NCBI GenBank assembly: GCA_965206355.1
Contig: OZ242212.1
Location: forward strand, 372,001-436,000
Source: Spongiihabitans sp965206355
GTDB lineage: Bacteria; Pseudomonadota; Gammaproteobacteria; Arenicellales; Poriferihabitantaceae
Reading direction: 5' to 3'
Length of the DNA: 64,000 bases
The notes under the pieces: generated by a model
Databases searched by the model: none
Seen by the model: the letters and a program-made list of their open reading frames with translations, nothing else
What the model was told of the DNA's origin: nothing
Translations under genes and position numbers: made by a program
Part shown: piece after piece, positions 8,298 to 18,048 of the stretch
Layout of the letters: every line of letters starts with the position of its first letter
Numbering within the stretch: position 1 is the stretch's first letter

Positions 8298-9041
8298 ATG
8301 CACGCAATACAACCATTAAACTCGGCATTAAACGCAACATTAGTAAGGGCGCTCAATTTCTTGTTGCCCGAAAAATGTGCGCTTTGTCGGTGTATCAGTA
8401 ATCTGGGATTCTGCATAAAATGCCAGAAATTACTACCCTGGACAGAGTGCGCCTGTGCGGTTTGCGGTATTCATTTGCACGAGCCCGGCGTATGCGGTCG
8501 TTGTCAGATACGGCGACCAGTATATCAGCATTCAATCATTCCGTTTCGCTATGCGCCCCCTGTTTCCACCAACATCCAAGCGTTAAAATACGCCGAGCAG
8601 TTGTCTTATGCGGTGGCGATGGGCAAAATTTTATCGTTATCAATAGCAAAAGATCCGACACCATGGCCTGACCTTATCGTTCCCATACCACTTCACCGAA
8701 AAAGAATGGCTCAACGCGGATTCAATCAAGCCAGCGAAATTGCCCGGGTCTTGAGTAAGCAACTCGGCATTCCCATCAATTATAGCCTAATCAAGAGAGT
8801 GAAAAACACGGTAACGCAGACCGGACTGAATGAAAAAAAGCGACAACAAAATATGAACAAGGCTTTTATCGGTACACGCCATGCCGGAAAAACCAGCACA
8901 GGGAAAAATGCAACACCTTATCAACATGTGGCCTTACTGGATGATGTCGTCACCAGCGGCAGTACCGTGAATGCGGCTGCCAAAGCACTGCTTGATGTCG
9001 GAATCCGCTATGTCAGCGTCTGGGCAATCGCGAAAACATAA
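8298..9041 (+). CDS. comF: ComF family phosphoribosyltransferase-like protein
   Basis: ComF/GntX-type protein linked to natural transformation in several bacteria; its biochemical role is unclear. The N-terminus (residues 15-75) has a cysteine-rich zinc-ribbon-like part: CALC, CIKC, CACAVC and CGRC pairs. The C-terminal phosphoribosyltransferase domain has the PRPP-binding loop LLDDVVTSGSTV at about residues 213-224, after the family segment RGFNQASEIARVL. Length of 247 is usual. comEC elsewhere in this window supports a competence role, but I cannot show the two are linked. Confidence 0.87.
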   Translation: MHAIQPLNSALNATLVRALNFLLPEKCALCRCISNLGFCIKCQKLLPWTECACAVCGIHLHEPGVCGRCQIRRPVYQHSIIPFRYAPPVSTNIQALKYAEQLSYAVAMGKILSLSIAKDPTPWPDLIVPIPLHRKRMAQRGFNQASEIARVLSKQLGIPINYSLIKRVKNTVTQTGLNEKKRQQNMNKAFIGTRHAGKTSTGKNATPYQHVALLDDVVTSGSTVNAAAKALLDVGIRYVSVWAIAKT

Positions 9042-9108
9042 CTTCAAAAAGGTGGTGTTGCGCGGGTTATTTTGCTGCTGAAGTGGTTTGACGGGAACGG
9101 AGATGGCG

Positions 9109-10029
9109 TTAATTTGATCGCGCCATAGTAACCCGATCGTTGCCACTCAAATCCTGATGTGTGGTGATGTCGTTGTAAGCATAATCAGATAGTAGCTTGC
9201 GCACGCCACAGCCCTGCTCAAAGCCATGCTCAAGCACAATCCAGCCACTCCATGTCGCCAACTCTGCCGAGTACAGGTAGGTTTTAGCCGCTGTTATGAT
9301 ATGCCTGATTGCGGCGTAACCATCACGGTCATCAGCCGCTGCCACCAGTGCGGCTCTCGGCTCGAAACGCACATCGCCAAGCTGTAAATGCTTGTCATCA
9401 GCAGACAGATAAGGTGGGTTTGCACAAATCAGGTGGTATTTTTCATTGCCCAGATTGCCAAACCAGTCGCTCTGCAAAAATTCGATGTTGTCCAGTGCCA
9501 ATGCACGCTGATTAGAACGGGCAACAGTCAGTGCCGATACGGCGTTGTCCGTAGCCGATATATTCGTATCGGGCAATTCTGATGCCAGCGCTAAAGCAAT
9601 GGCACCACTGCCAGTACCCAGTTCCAAAATACGGGCATTGGCACATCCAGCCATCGCCACTAAGACACGTTCAACCAGCGTTTCGGTTTCATGGCGGGGA
9701 ATTAAAACCTGATTAGTAACGCTGATTGGCAGAGACCAAAACTCTCGTGTGCCGGTTAGATAGGCAAGCGGTATGCCTTTTTTGCGCTTGATAACGATGT
9801 CTTTATAACGGGCTGTTTGCGTAGCAGATAATTGCAGCTCTGCATCTGTAATCAATCTAGCTGCATCTTTGTCGGCGACATAACTCAACAGCATTCTGGA
9901 TTCAATATCCCGATTCTCCATCCCAAGAAACTGCGCCCGCGCCCAGCCCAGCAACTCGTTTACCGTCCATTGCGGATTCCATTCAGGGAGTGCTGTTTTT
10001 GCCAATGTATTGGTTAGTAAAGCGCCCAC
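9109..10029 (-). CDS. prmC: Peptide chain release factor N5-glutamine methyltransferase
   Basis: Methylates the glutamine of the GGQ motif in release factors RF1 and RF2. The 306-residue protein has an N-terminal helical domain, SAM-binding motif LELGTGSGAIAL, and the catalytic NPPY in ICANPPYLS. LIPRHETETL, which binds the substrate glutamine, precedes motif I. The start ATG directly abuts the prfA stop at 10030, so it is cotranscribed and probably translationally coupled with its substrate gene. Confidence 0.95.
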   Translation of the reverse strand: MGALLTNTLAKTALPEWNPQWTVNELLGWARAQFLGMENRDIESRMLLSYVADKDAARLITDAELQLSATQTARYKDIVIKRKKGIPLAYLTGTREFWSLPISVTNQVLIPRHETETLVERVLVAMAGCANARILELGTGSGAIALALASELPDTNISATDNAVSALTVARSNQRALALDNIEFLQSDWFGNLGNEKYHLICANPPYLSADDKHLQLGDVRFEPRAALVAAADDRDGYAAIRHIITAAKTYLYSAELATWSGWIVLEHGFEQGCGVRKLLSDYAYNDITTHQDLSGNDRVTMARSN

Positions 10030-11115
10030 TCAAACGTTATTCAAATCAGCAAGCAGTTGCGCCTGATGTTCTGCTATCAGTGGATTGATGACCTGATCGA
10101 CACTACCCGCTAGGATTTCATCCAGTTTATACAATGTTAAATTGACCCGATGATCGGTGATTCTGCCTTGTGGATAATTGTAAGTGCGAATCCGTTCAGA
10201 ACGGTCTCCGCTACCAACCAGCGATTTACGCGTGCTTGCCTGTTGCTGCTGTTGTTGTTGAGTTTGCGCTTCCAGCAACCTTAATTTCAACACCGACATC
10301 GCCTGAGCGCGATTCTTGTGTTGTGATCTACCGTCCTGACATTCCACAACCATACCAGTGGGCAGATGGGTAATGCGGATGGCAGAATCCGTTTTGTTAA
10401 CGTGCTGTCCACCCGCACCCGAAGAACGAAACGTATCTACGCGCAAATCGGCAGGGTTAATCTCAATCTCATCCATTTTATCGGCTTCCGGCATCACTGC
10501 GACAGTACATGCAGAAGTATGTATGCGCCCCTGAGATTCCGTTTCAGGAACACGTTGTACCCGATGCGCCCCCGATTCAAACTTCAATCGAGAATACACA
10601 CCTGTCCCCACTATTTTGCTAATAATTTCCTTATAGCCACCATGCTCGCCCTCGCTACTGCTCATCACCTCCACCTTCCAGCGCCGGCTTTCGGCATAGG
10701 CATGATACATCTTGAACAAATCAGCAGAAAACAACGCCGCCTCATCACCACCAGTTCCGGCACGAATTTCAAGATAGATATTGCGCGCGTCATTAGGGTT
10801 TTTGGGTAGCAACAATGTTTGCAAGGTACTTTTGCATTGCTGCATACGCTGTTCCATCACTGGCAATTCTTCCTTTGCCATTTCCCGAATGGAGTTATCA
10901 GCATCATCAAGCATGGCGCGTGTTGCTACCAGCTCCTGATCAAGCTGTTGATATTGATTAAAGGTCTCAACGATGGGCAGCAGTTCTGACAACTCGATAG
11001 ACAGTTTCCGAAAACTGCCCTGATCAGCAATTATCAAAGGATCTGATAACAACACATTAAGCTCTTCGTGTCGCTCAATAATCCGGAGAAATTTTTGTTT
11101 AATAGATGGCTTCAT
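10030..11115 (-). CDS. prfA: Peptide chain release factor 1
   Basis: Reads UAA and UAG stop codons and triggers peptide release. Its 361 residues match the family exactly. The catalytic GGQ is in SSGAGGQHVNKTDSA near residue 235. GTGGDEAALFSADLF is the usual domain 2 block. The stop-codon-recognition region contains the RF1-type PxT tripeptide in the RVPETESQGRIHTSA stretch. It sits in the minus-strand order hemA-prfA-prmC, common in gammaproteobacteria. Confidence 0.97.
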   Translation of the reverse strand: MKPSIKQKFLRIIERHEELNVLLSDPLIIADQGSFRKLSIELSELLPIVETFNQYQQLDQELVATRAMLDDADNSIREMAKEELPVMEQRMQQCKSTLQTLLLPKNPNDARNIYLEIRAGTGGDEAALFSADLFKMYHAYAESRRWKVEVMSSSEGEHGGYKEIISKIVGTGVYSRLKFESGAHRVQRVPETESQGRIHTSACTVAVMPEADKMDEIEINPADLRVDTFRSSGAGGQHVNKTDSAIRITHLPTGMVVECQDGRSQHKNRAQAMSVLKLRLLEAQTQQQQQQQASTRKSLVGSGDRSERIRTYNYPQGRITDHRVNLTLYKLDEILAGSVDQVINPLIAEHQAQLLADLNNV

Positions 11116-11146
11116 TCCGACCTCGTCTCAACAAAACGGCTAAACG

Positions 11147-12412
11147 TTATAAATTAAATAACTTGTGCGCTGCCGCAATAATACTGGCATTACCTTCAAT
11201 ATCAGCCTGTCTCAGTATCTGGCTGGGTTGATGTGCAAATTTATTGGTCAGGTCTCTGGCGAATTGCGCAAGCACTTTTTCTGCGTCCTGTCCCTGCGCC
11301 AGTTTTTTAAGTGCGCGTTCCAATTCTGCTTGTCTCAAATCGTTCAGGCCCTCCCTAAAGGATGTTATTGACGGCACCGATTCCAATGAGCGCATCCAGC
11401 GCATAAACTTTACCACCTGAAAGTCAATGATATTTTCTGCTTCTTCAGCGGCGCGCAAGCGAATCTCACGATTCTCGTCAATCATAAATTTCAAATCGTC
11501 AACGGTGTATAAATAGACATCTTTAAGCTGGCAAACTTCAGCTTCAACATCACGGGGCACGGCAAGATCAAGAATAAACATCGGGCTGTGTTTTCTGCGT
11601 TTAAGTGCGCGCTCAATCGCTCCTTTCCCTAAAATCGGCAAGGTACTAGCGGTTGATGTGACCACAATATCAGCATGGTACAATCTCTCAGGGATTTGCG
11701 CGAGGGTAATGGCTTCACTACCGATACCGTTTTCTAAAGAGTGAGCTTTAGCCAAAGTTTGCGCCTTGTCAATCGAGCGATTAGCGATCATAATGTGCTT
11801 CACTTTATGTTGTTTTAGGTGTCGTGCCACCAACTCTATCGTCTCTCCGGCACCAATTAACAATGCCGTCTGCTCTGAAAGTCGGGTGAATATCCGCCTC
11901 GCCAGATTCACTCCAGAATAGGCGACTGACACCGAATTGACACCAATATCGGTATCGGTTCGCACCTGCTTAGCGACCCTAAAAGTATGCTGAAACAATC
12001 GATTCAACACCTTCCCAGTTGCGCCGATACTCGATGCTGTCAGAAAGGCATGTTTCATTTGACCGAGAATTTGCGGCTCACCCAACACCATTGAATCCAA
12101 CCCTGAAGCCACCCGAAAGGCATGTTTTACTGCCGCTTCGTTGGGGTAATGATAAATACGGTTGTGCAAGTCGTCCTGCTTGAGACCACTGTATTCAGAC
12201 AGCCATGCCAAAATGTTTGTTTTATCGTCGCTTTCCTGCCCACAATAGATTTCCGTCCGGTTACAGGTCGATAATATGGTCGCTTCAGTCGCTCCGGCAG
12301 ATTGTGTCAAATCTGCCAAAGCCTGATGTATAGAATTCGCAGCGAACGCCGCCTTTTCGCGTACTTCAATGGGAGCGGTCTGGTGATTCAATCCTAGCGT
12401 TAAAATGTGCAT
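11147..12412 (-). CDS. hemA: Glutamyl-tRNA reductase
   Basis: First committed step of tetrapyrrole synthesis by the C5 route: NADPH reduction of glutamyl-tRNA to glutamate-1-semialdehyde. The 421-residue protein begins MHILTLGLNHQTAPIEVREK. The catalytic nucleophile is Cys50 in LSTCNRTE. The NADPH-binding motif reads LLIGAGETIELVARHL. The C-terminal dimerisation helix is present. It heads the hemA-prfA-prmC operon with 31 bp before prfA. hemE in the same window acts later in the same pathway. Confidence 0.96.
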   Translation of the reverse strand: MHILTLGLNHQTAPIEVREKAAFAANSIHQALADLTQSAGATEATILSTCNRTEIYCGQESDDKTNILAWLSEYSGLKQDDLHNRIYHYPNEAAVKHAFRVASGLDSMVLGEPQILGQMKHAFLTASSIGATGKVLNRLFQHTFRVAKQVRTDTDIGVNSVSVAYSGVNLARRIFTRLSEQTALLIGAGETIELVARHLKQHKVKHIMIANRSIDKAQTLAKAHSLENGIGSEAITLAQIPERLYHADIVVTSTASTLPILGKGAIERALKRRKHSPMFILDLAVPRDVEAEVCQLKDVYLYTVDDLKFMIDENREIRLRAAEEAENIIDFQVVKFMRWMRSLESVPSITSFREGLNDLRQAELERALKKLAQGQDAEKVLAQFARDLTNKFAHQPSQILRQADIEGNASIIAAAHKLFNL

Positions 12413-12689
12413 ATACGAATTTTACATTAGCAAGCATCGCTTCATCAGTATTTTTTCTAATGAATTGTCGGCGATGTAGACAAAATCCATACGCAATATG
12501 GCGTGTACAAGATAGTACAACACATAATGCAGGCACAAGAGCAGGGTGGAATGACGGGATAATATGATTACAAACAACCCGCACCGTGATTCAGGCATCA
12601 TCTACGGGTACGAGTTGTGGGCAACACCAATCCAGAGCAGGTGAATCCGTGATTGTCGTCTGTCAGGGGCAAGATAAGGAAGCAACGTG

Positions 12690-13937
12690 TTACTTCAAGC
12701 GCGCAAATATACCGGATCGTGGTTTTGGGTCAAAATAGGTTGATTTTGGTGGCATTAGCGCATCAGCATCGGCGACATTCATTAACTGTTCAATGGAAGT
12801 AGCATAACAGGCGAACACAATCTCCCAGCCCTCACTACATTTTTGTTTAATTCCTTCATCACCGCTTACTCCGGCAATATAGTCAAGCCGAGCGTCCCCG
12901 CGCATATCCTTGATGCCGAGAATCGGGTCTAAAATTAAATTTTGCAATATGGTTACGTCCAGTGAATTAATCGGATGCGTTTCATCAATACATTCGGGTT
13001 TGACATTGAGTCGATACCAATTCTGATTGATGTACATACCGAATTCGCCATGCCTGCAGGCAGAAAATCTGGTTTGACCACTCAGCTTTGTTACTTCAAA
13101 AGAGGCTGCCAATGCGGCAACAATCTGCGCTTCATTCAAGCCGTTGAGGTCTTTGACGCAGCGATGGAAAGGTAGCAGGTTAAGCTGGTTATCTGGAAAT
13201 AACGAGACCAGCAGTTGATTATACGGCTCGTCGCCGCGGTTGCCGCCATTATCGAATGATGCACGCATCATTTCAGCATAGCGACGTGCGGATGCGGCGC
13301 GGTGGTGTCCATCGGTCAGATAGGTGATGTCTATTGCACTGAATAAGTCCATTAATTTTTGTTGTTTGGCGGCATCCCGAATACACCAAACTTTTTGTTC
13401 AACACCATCTTCGGAGATAAATTCAAGGTCGGCGGGTTCGGCAGTGAGTTGGGAGACATAATCGTCTATGCCATCATTTTGAGCATAAGTCAGACAAATC
13501 GGGCTGGACGAAACACCGACCACTTTTTGGTAGTGTGCCAGTAAATCTTCCTTGTCGCTGCGCGTGTTTTCGTGCTTCCGCACCAACCCTTTTTCATATT
13601 CTTCAACACCGACTTCGCAAACTACGCCGGTTTGTTGATGTGCATCATTGCCGAGCTGATACACAAATAAACAGGGTTGCGACAATTTGCCAAAAGAACC
13701 ATCATTTAACAAGTGCTCAAGACAGGCTTTATTGGATGCCAGCAGTTGTGCTTGAGTGGGTTGTGCATCGGCTGGAAAATCTTCCAGCAAGCGCATGGTA
13801 TTCAAAAAATTCTGCGGATTGGCTTCTGCGAATTTTCGGCGTTGTTCTGGTGAAACCGAATCATACGCGGGTGAAACCACTTGTTGCGCCCGTGCTGCCG
13901 TTACCAGATAACCCTCAAATGCTTTTATTTTTGGCAT
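12690..13937 (-). CDS. DUF1015 family protein
   Basis: A conserved protein of unknown function, often found beside serine-biosynthesis genes. The start at 13937 (MPKIKAFEGYLV) matches the family's N-terminus. An open extension to 14048 would overlap serC and looks untranslated. Family segments are VSPAYDSVSPEQRRKFAEAN near the N-terminus, the central ITYLTDGHHRAASARRYAE, and a C-terminal YIAGVSGDEG. It follows serC with only 10 bp between serC stop and this start. A role near serine metabolism is inference from position. Confidence 0.85.
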   Translation of the reverse strand: MPKIKAFEGYLVTAARAQQVVSPAYDSVSPEQRRKFAEANPQNFLNTMRLLEDFPADAQPTQAQLLASNKACLEHLLNDGSFGKLSQPCLFVYQLGNDAHQQTGVVCEVGVEEYEKGLVRKHENTRSDKEDLLAHYQKVVGVSSSPICLTYAQNDGIDDYVSQLTAEPADLEFISEDGVEQKVWCIRDAAKQQKLMDLFSAIDITYLTDGHHRAASARRYAEMMRASFDNGGNRGDEPYNQLLVSLFPDNQLNLLPFHRCVKDLNGLNEAQIVAALAASFEVTKLSGQTRFSACRHGEFGMYINQNWYRLNVKPECIDETHPINSLDVTILQNLILDPILGIKDMRGDARLDYIAGVSGDEGIKQKCSEGWEIVFACYATSIEQLMNVADADALMPPKSTYFDPKPRSGIFARLK

Positions 13938-13947
13938 GTCCGAAAAA

Positions 13948-15048
13948 CTAATTGTTATGGCTTTTGAAGGTCGCCATAAAGTCAGTGAGCGCATCAACAC
14001 TGCTTTTGGGCAACGCATTGTAGATACTTGCCCGACAACCGCCAACACTTCTGTGACCTTTCAGATTCATAAAACCGGCTGCATTGCTTTCGGACAGAAA
14101 TTTCTGCTCCAAATCTTCGCTCGGCAGTCGGAACACAACATTCATATGCGAGCGACAGGCAATATCTACCGGGCAACAGTAATAACCATCGCTGTCATCA
14201 ATAGCACGATATAAGGCACTGGATTTTTCGGCTGCCATCGCTTCCATTGCCGCAAGACCACCTTGCTTTTTCATCCATTTCAACACTTTGCCCAGCATAT
14301 AAATGGGAAAGACCGGCGGGGTGTTAAACATAGATTGTTTTGATTCTTGAATATCATAGCGCAGGTATCGTCCGATATTTTTGTTGGTATGTTCAAGAAT
14401 GGATTTGCGGATAAAAACCACTGCCATACCGGCGGGTCCAAGATTTTTCTGTGCCCCACCATACACCATGTCAAATTTCTGCCAAGGTAGCGGGCGTGCC
14501 ATATATTCGGACGACATATCACCAATCAGCGGCACATCAACATCGGGCCATTGTGGGAAGCGAATGCCACCAATCGTTTCGTTAGTGGTGATATGCAGGT
14601 AACGAGTGTTCTCCTGCATATTCAATTCTTCAGTAACGGGCATACGGGTATAGTTATTTTCGGCACCGTCCCATGCGGTGTAAACCTCTCCATACTCTTG
14701 GGCATCGGTGATGGCACCTTTTGCCCAAGTTCCGGAATTGACATATGCGCCTTTTTGTCCATTGCGCAGTAAATTCATCGGTATCATGGCAAATTGTAGG
14801 ATAGCACCACCTTGTAAAAATAGTACGCTAAAATCATCGGGAACCTGAAATACTTCCATTGATAATGCCATCGCTTCGTTGGCAACCGCATCAAAGTGTT
14901 TGCCACGGTGGCTCATTTCGATTAGGGACATTCCCGCCCCCTGATAATCAACGAATTCTGTCTGTGCCTCTTGTAGCACATCCAAAGGTAGTGTGCAGGG
15001 GCCTGCGCTGAAGTTATGTTTTCTATTGCTGTTGAAATCTGAACTCAT
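13948..15048 (-). CDS. serC: Phosphoserine aminotransferase
   Basis: PLP enzyme converting 3-phosphohydroxypyruvate to phosphoserine; it also acts in pyridoxal phosphate synthesis in many bacteria. The 366-residue protein begins with the family's HNFSAGPCTLPLDVL. The PLP lysine is in the segment VYGGAQKNLGPAG. GMSLIEMSHRG near the N-terminus and a C-terminal GHRSVGGCRASIYNALP phosphate-binding stretch are both typical. It lies between serA (upstream) and the DUF1015 gene (downstream). Confidence 0.95.
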   Translation of the reverse strand: MSSDFNSNRKHNFSAGPCTLPLDVLQEAQTEFVDYQGAGMSLIEMSHRGKHFDAVANEAMALSMEVFQVPDDFSVLFLQGGAILQFAMIPMNLLRNGQKGAYVNSGTWAKGAITDAQEYGEVYTAWDGAENNYTRMPVTEELNMQENTRYLHITTNETIGGIRFPQWPDVDVPLIGDMSSEYMARPLPWQKFDMVYGGAQKNLGPAGMAVVFIRKSILEHTNKNIGRYLRYDIQESKQSMFNTPPVFPIYMLGKVLKWMKKQGGLAAMEAMAAEKSSALYRAIDDSDGYYCCPVDIACRSHMNVVFRLPSEDLEQKFLSESNAAGFMNLKGHRSVGGCRASIYNALPKSSVDALTDFMATFKSHNN

Positions 15049-15220
15049 TTAATTTGCCTGTTTTAGGGGTTGATTGTGGGTGGAGCTTGTCCATTTTGGT
15101 TTTTTCTGCGCGCGCGCTTCAATGTTTTAGGCAGCAGTTTTTATACGGTTTTTATGCGTAGCTTGGCTTATCAATCCGGCAACTGCTGTCTTCCCGGCAA
15201 CTGCTGTCTTCTAATTGCCT

Positions 15221-16180
15221 TCAATTGACGCAATTTCGTAAATTACCATCCTGATACGATTGTACAACCTGAAGGACACCATCCGCTACCGCAATTTGCG
15301 CCTGTTCGGTTGAAGCACCGATATGATGCGTGCCGTACACGCGGTGATGAGAAGCGATTGCCGAATCGAAACTATTGTCGCCTGCAGCGGGTTCATTGTC
15401 GTACACATCCAGACCCACTCGAATGCCCTTGCTCTCAATGGCATCAATCAGTGCCGCTTCATCAACCAAATCACCTCGAGACGTATTGATTAGTGTTGCC
15501 CCGTCTTTCATTTGTGCTAAAAAAGCTTGGTTGACCATTTTCGTGGTCTCAGTGGTAACCGGCATGTGCAAACTAATAATATCGCAGGTTGACAGCAGAT
15601 CATCGACAGACGCAAGTTGCTTTATTCCGGCATCACGGATACGTTTTTCCGCTTCCTCTGAACGACCCGATTTTGCGATGGCATAGACTTGAATACCAAA
15701 TGCGGTAGCGCGTTCAGCGACAGCTAAGCCAATTGCACCGACACCGAGGATGCCTAGTTTCTGACCATATAAGCCGCGGGTGGCAGCGTATTTTTTCTTC
15801 GCCCATACCTTCTGTCTCAGGTCAATGACATTGTCCGGGATATTGCGGTCAAGGCAAATCAGCAGGCCGATAACCAGTTCTGCAACAGCAATGGAATTTG
15901 CGCCGGGCACATTACAGACACGAATACCGTTTTTGGCGGCACATTCCTTATCAATGGTATTGGTGCCAGCGCCAGCTCGTATAACCAGCTTGAGCGACTT
16001 GCCCGCATCCAGTGCATGGCCATCCACTTTGGTGCTACGAACGATAAGGATTTCATTGTCCGCGACTGCCTGCGTCAGGGTGTCGCCTTGCAAAGAAGGG
16101 TCAGCGGTTATTTGATGGCCATTGTCGGCTAATTGCGCTTGATAGGATTCTGGAAAACTGTCGGCGATAAGTATTTTCAT
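15221..16180 (-). CDS. serA: D-3-phosphoglycerate dehydrogenase (2-hydroxyacid dehydrogenase family)
   Basis: NAD-dependent oxidation of 3-phosphoglycerate, the first step of serine synthesis. The start at 16180 gives MKILIADSF; the longer open frame to 16219 adds an unlikely leader. The Rossmann motif is LGILGVGAIGLAVAE. The catalytic arginine lies in INTSRGDLVDEAAL, the glutamate near VGLDVYDNEPAA, and the histidine in GTHHIGAS. At about 319 residues it is the short form without the C-terminal ACT regulatory domain. Placement just upstream of serC supports the specific call over a generic dehydrogenase. Confidence 0.9.
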   Translation of the reverse strand: MKILIADSFPESYQAQLADNGHQITADPSLQGDTLTQAVADNEILIVRSTKVDGHALDAGKSLKLVIRAGAGTNTIDKECAAKNGIRVCNVPGANSIAVAELVIGLLICLDRNIPDNVIDLRQKVWAKKKYAATRGLYGQKLGILGVGAIGLAVAERATAFGIQVYAIAKSGRSEEAEKRIRDAGIKQLASVDDLLSTCDIISLHMPVTTETTKMVNQAFLAQMKDGATLINTSRGDLVDEAALIDAIESKGIRVGLDVYDNEPAAGDNSFDSAIASHHRVYGTHHIGASTEQAQIAVADGVLQVVQSYQDGNLRNCVN

Positions 16181-16662
16181 GATCAATTTGAGTATGTTGT
16201 TAAACCTTGCTAAAATCACGGTCTTGGTAGCATCAAGACTTAGTTCGCTATTAAAAAAACGGGTAAAAAAACGGATAAGCGACCCAATCTAAAGAATCCA
16301 GCACACTATCCTAAAGCAATCCCTAAAGACAGTGCCTGTTTTCAGGCAGTGGCTATCTGGATGCCAATCCCATTAAAACCTGCGTAGGCAACACTAGACT
16401 ATGGCAAATTATGGTAGCTTATGGCGACCATATCGTTGCTGGATGTTCAGTTGCTCACGACCAGTTTGCCGGAGTTTAAGCGATTGATATCGTTCTGGGG
16501 CTGGATATTACCAAAGTTGTCGTAACACTTGTGTTGGTTGTCGTATGCAGACAATCAAATTATGTTATATGAATTATCAATCATTATGATAGGCATTATT
16601 CAGGTTTTGTCGTCATAATCCGTGTTCCAAAATCTCAGGCAAAATTTCAGGTCTTTTATATC
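16181..16662. other. Intergenic region between divergent serA and the aminotransferase gene
   Basis: About 480 bp with no convincing reading frame. A perfect 6-bp hairpin with a TTTT loop lies at 16333-16348 (TGCCTG/CAGGCA), with no T-tract on either strand, so it is not an obvious terminator. Promoters for both flanking genes should lie here, but I could not place them with confidence. Confidence 0.5.
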
Positions 16663-17781
16663 ATGTATCAATCATTTACACCTCCACAACGGCTTTTAAT
16701 GGGCCCCGGTCCCACTCTAGTTCATCAGCGGGTTTTGCAAGCCTCCGCAAGATCAACAATCGGTCATCTCGATCCAGAATTTATGGTGCTTATGGATCAG
16801 ATAAAACACATGTTGCAATATGCGTTTCAGACCAAAAATTATATGACCATGCCGGTCAGTGCGCCCGGATCAGCGGGCATGGAAATGTGTTTTACCAACC
16901 TAATTGAAGCCGGCGATAAGGCGATTGTCTGTATCAACGGCGTATTCGGTGGCAGGATGAAAGAAAATGTTGAACGTTGCGGCGGCACTGCCATTGTTGT
17001 TGAAGACCGATGGGGTGCGCCGATCAGTCTGGACAAAGTTGAACAGGCGTTGCAAGCAAATCCCAATGTTAAAGTGGTTGCGTTTGTGCATGCGGAAACG
17101 TCAACTGGCGCATTATCTGATGCCCAAGCGTTGACTAAATTGGCACACGAGCATGGTGCTTTGGTTATCGTAGATACGGTAACCTCACTAACTGGTGTGC
17201 CGTTGATGGTGGATGAATGGAATCTGGATGCCGTGTATTCGGGTAGCCAGAAATGCCTATCCTGTTTTCCCGGACTGTCCCCTGTCACCTTCTCGCAGAC
17301 TGCGCTGGATGCCATTAGCAACCGCAAAAGCAAAGTTCAAAGCTGGTTTTTAGACATCAATTTGGTGATGGGCTACTGGGGTAGTGAGGGCGGACGTTCG
17401 TACCATCATACCGCACCAATCAATGCCTTATATGCGCTACACGAATCGTTATTGATGGTGCATGAAGAGGGTATTGAAAACGCTTGGGAACGACACAAAA
17501 GCAACCACCAATTACTGGTTGCCGGACTCGAACAACTGGGTATGGAATTATTGGTAGAGAAACCCTATCGGTTACCGCAGCTCAATACCGTGTGCATTCC
17601 CGAGGGCATTGACGATGCCACAGTCCGTAGCAACTGTCTCAACAAACACAATCTGGAAATTGGTGCCGGACTCGGTGCCTTGGCAGGCAAAGTCTGGCGC
17701 ATCGGCTTAATGGGCCAGGCAAGCAAGGTCGAGAATGTTGAGCGTTGTCTGGCAATCCTGAAGGAAGAAATAGTGGGTTAA
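16663..17781 (+). CDS. Alanine/serine--glyoxylate aminotransferase family protein
   Basis: Class V PLP aminotransferase that makes glycine from glyoxylate using alanine or serine. The 372-residue protein begins with the family pattern LLMGPGPTLVHQRVL and RSTIGHLDPEF. SAPGSAGMEM and HAETSTGA contribute to cofactor and substrate binding. The PLP lysine is in SGSQKCLSCFPGLSP. HHTAPINALYALHE and a C-terminal WRIGLMGQ are typical. The donor amino acid cannot be told from sequence alone. Divergent from serA-serC and in the same genome as sarcosine oxidase, it fits a glycine/serine economy. Confidence 0.88.
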   Translation: MYQSFTPPQRLLMGPGPTLVHQRVLQASARSTIGHLDPEFMVLMDQIKHMLQYAFQTKNYMTMPVSAPGSAGMEMCFTNLIEAGDKAIVCINGVFGGRMKENVERCGGTAIVVEDRWGAPISLDKVEQALQANPNVKVVAFVHAETSTGALSDAQALTKLAHEHGALVIVDTVTSLTGVPLMVDEWNLDAVYSGSQKCLSCFPGLSPVTFSQTALDAISNRKSKVQSWFLDINLVMGYWGSEGGRSYHHTAPINALYALHESLLMVHEEGIENAWERHKSNHQLLVAGLEQLGMELLVEKPYRLPQLNTVCIPEGIDDATVRSNCLNKHNLEIGAGLGALAGKVWRIGLMGQASKVENVERCLAILKEEIVG

Positions 17782-18048
17782 GCACATTACGAATTACCGA
17801 GCAATCCTCCCCAGTCAAGGACAGAATGGGAGGGTTGCCCTGCCCATTATCGCCGTTATCGCCTGCTATCACGCTCTGCCAGATTAGGCGTATTTTTCGC
17901 CACTTGACCGTATGCCTGCTTGCGCGGGACTAACGATTGCGGACGACATGGGCGCGGGGAGTAACAAAAAATCTTTGGTAAATCTCTGGCAAATCTCTGT
18001 GAGATCTTGTCGAAAAAGTGCGGCTCCAAAACATAAAAATCGTAGCGG

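Noticed and set aside
13937..14048. Extended N-terminus of the DUF1015 protein
   Set aside because: It overlaps serC, and the family starts at MPKIKAFEGYLV.
16333..16348. Terminator hairpin between serA and the aminotransferase gene
   Set aside because: Six-bp stem without a T-tract, and the flanking genes diverge, so no terminator is expected.
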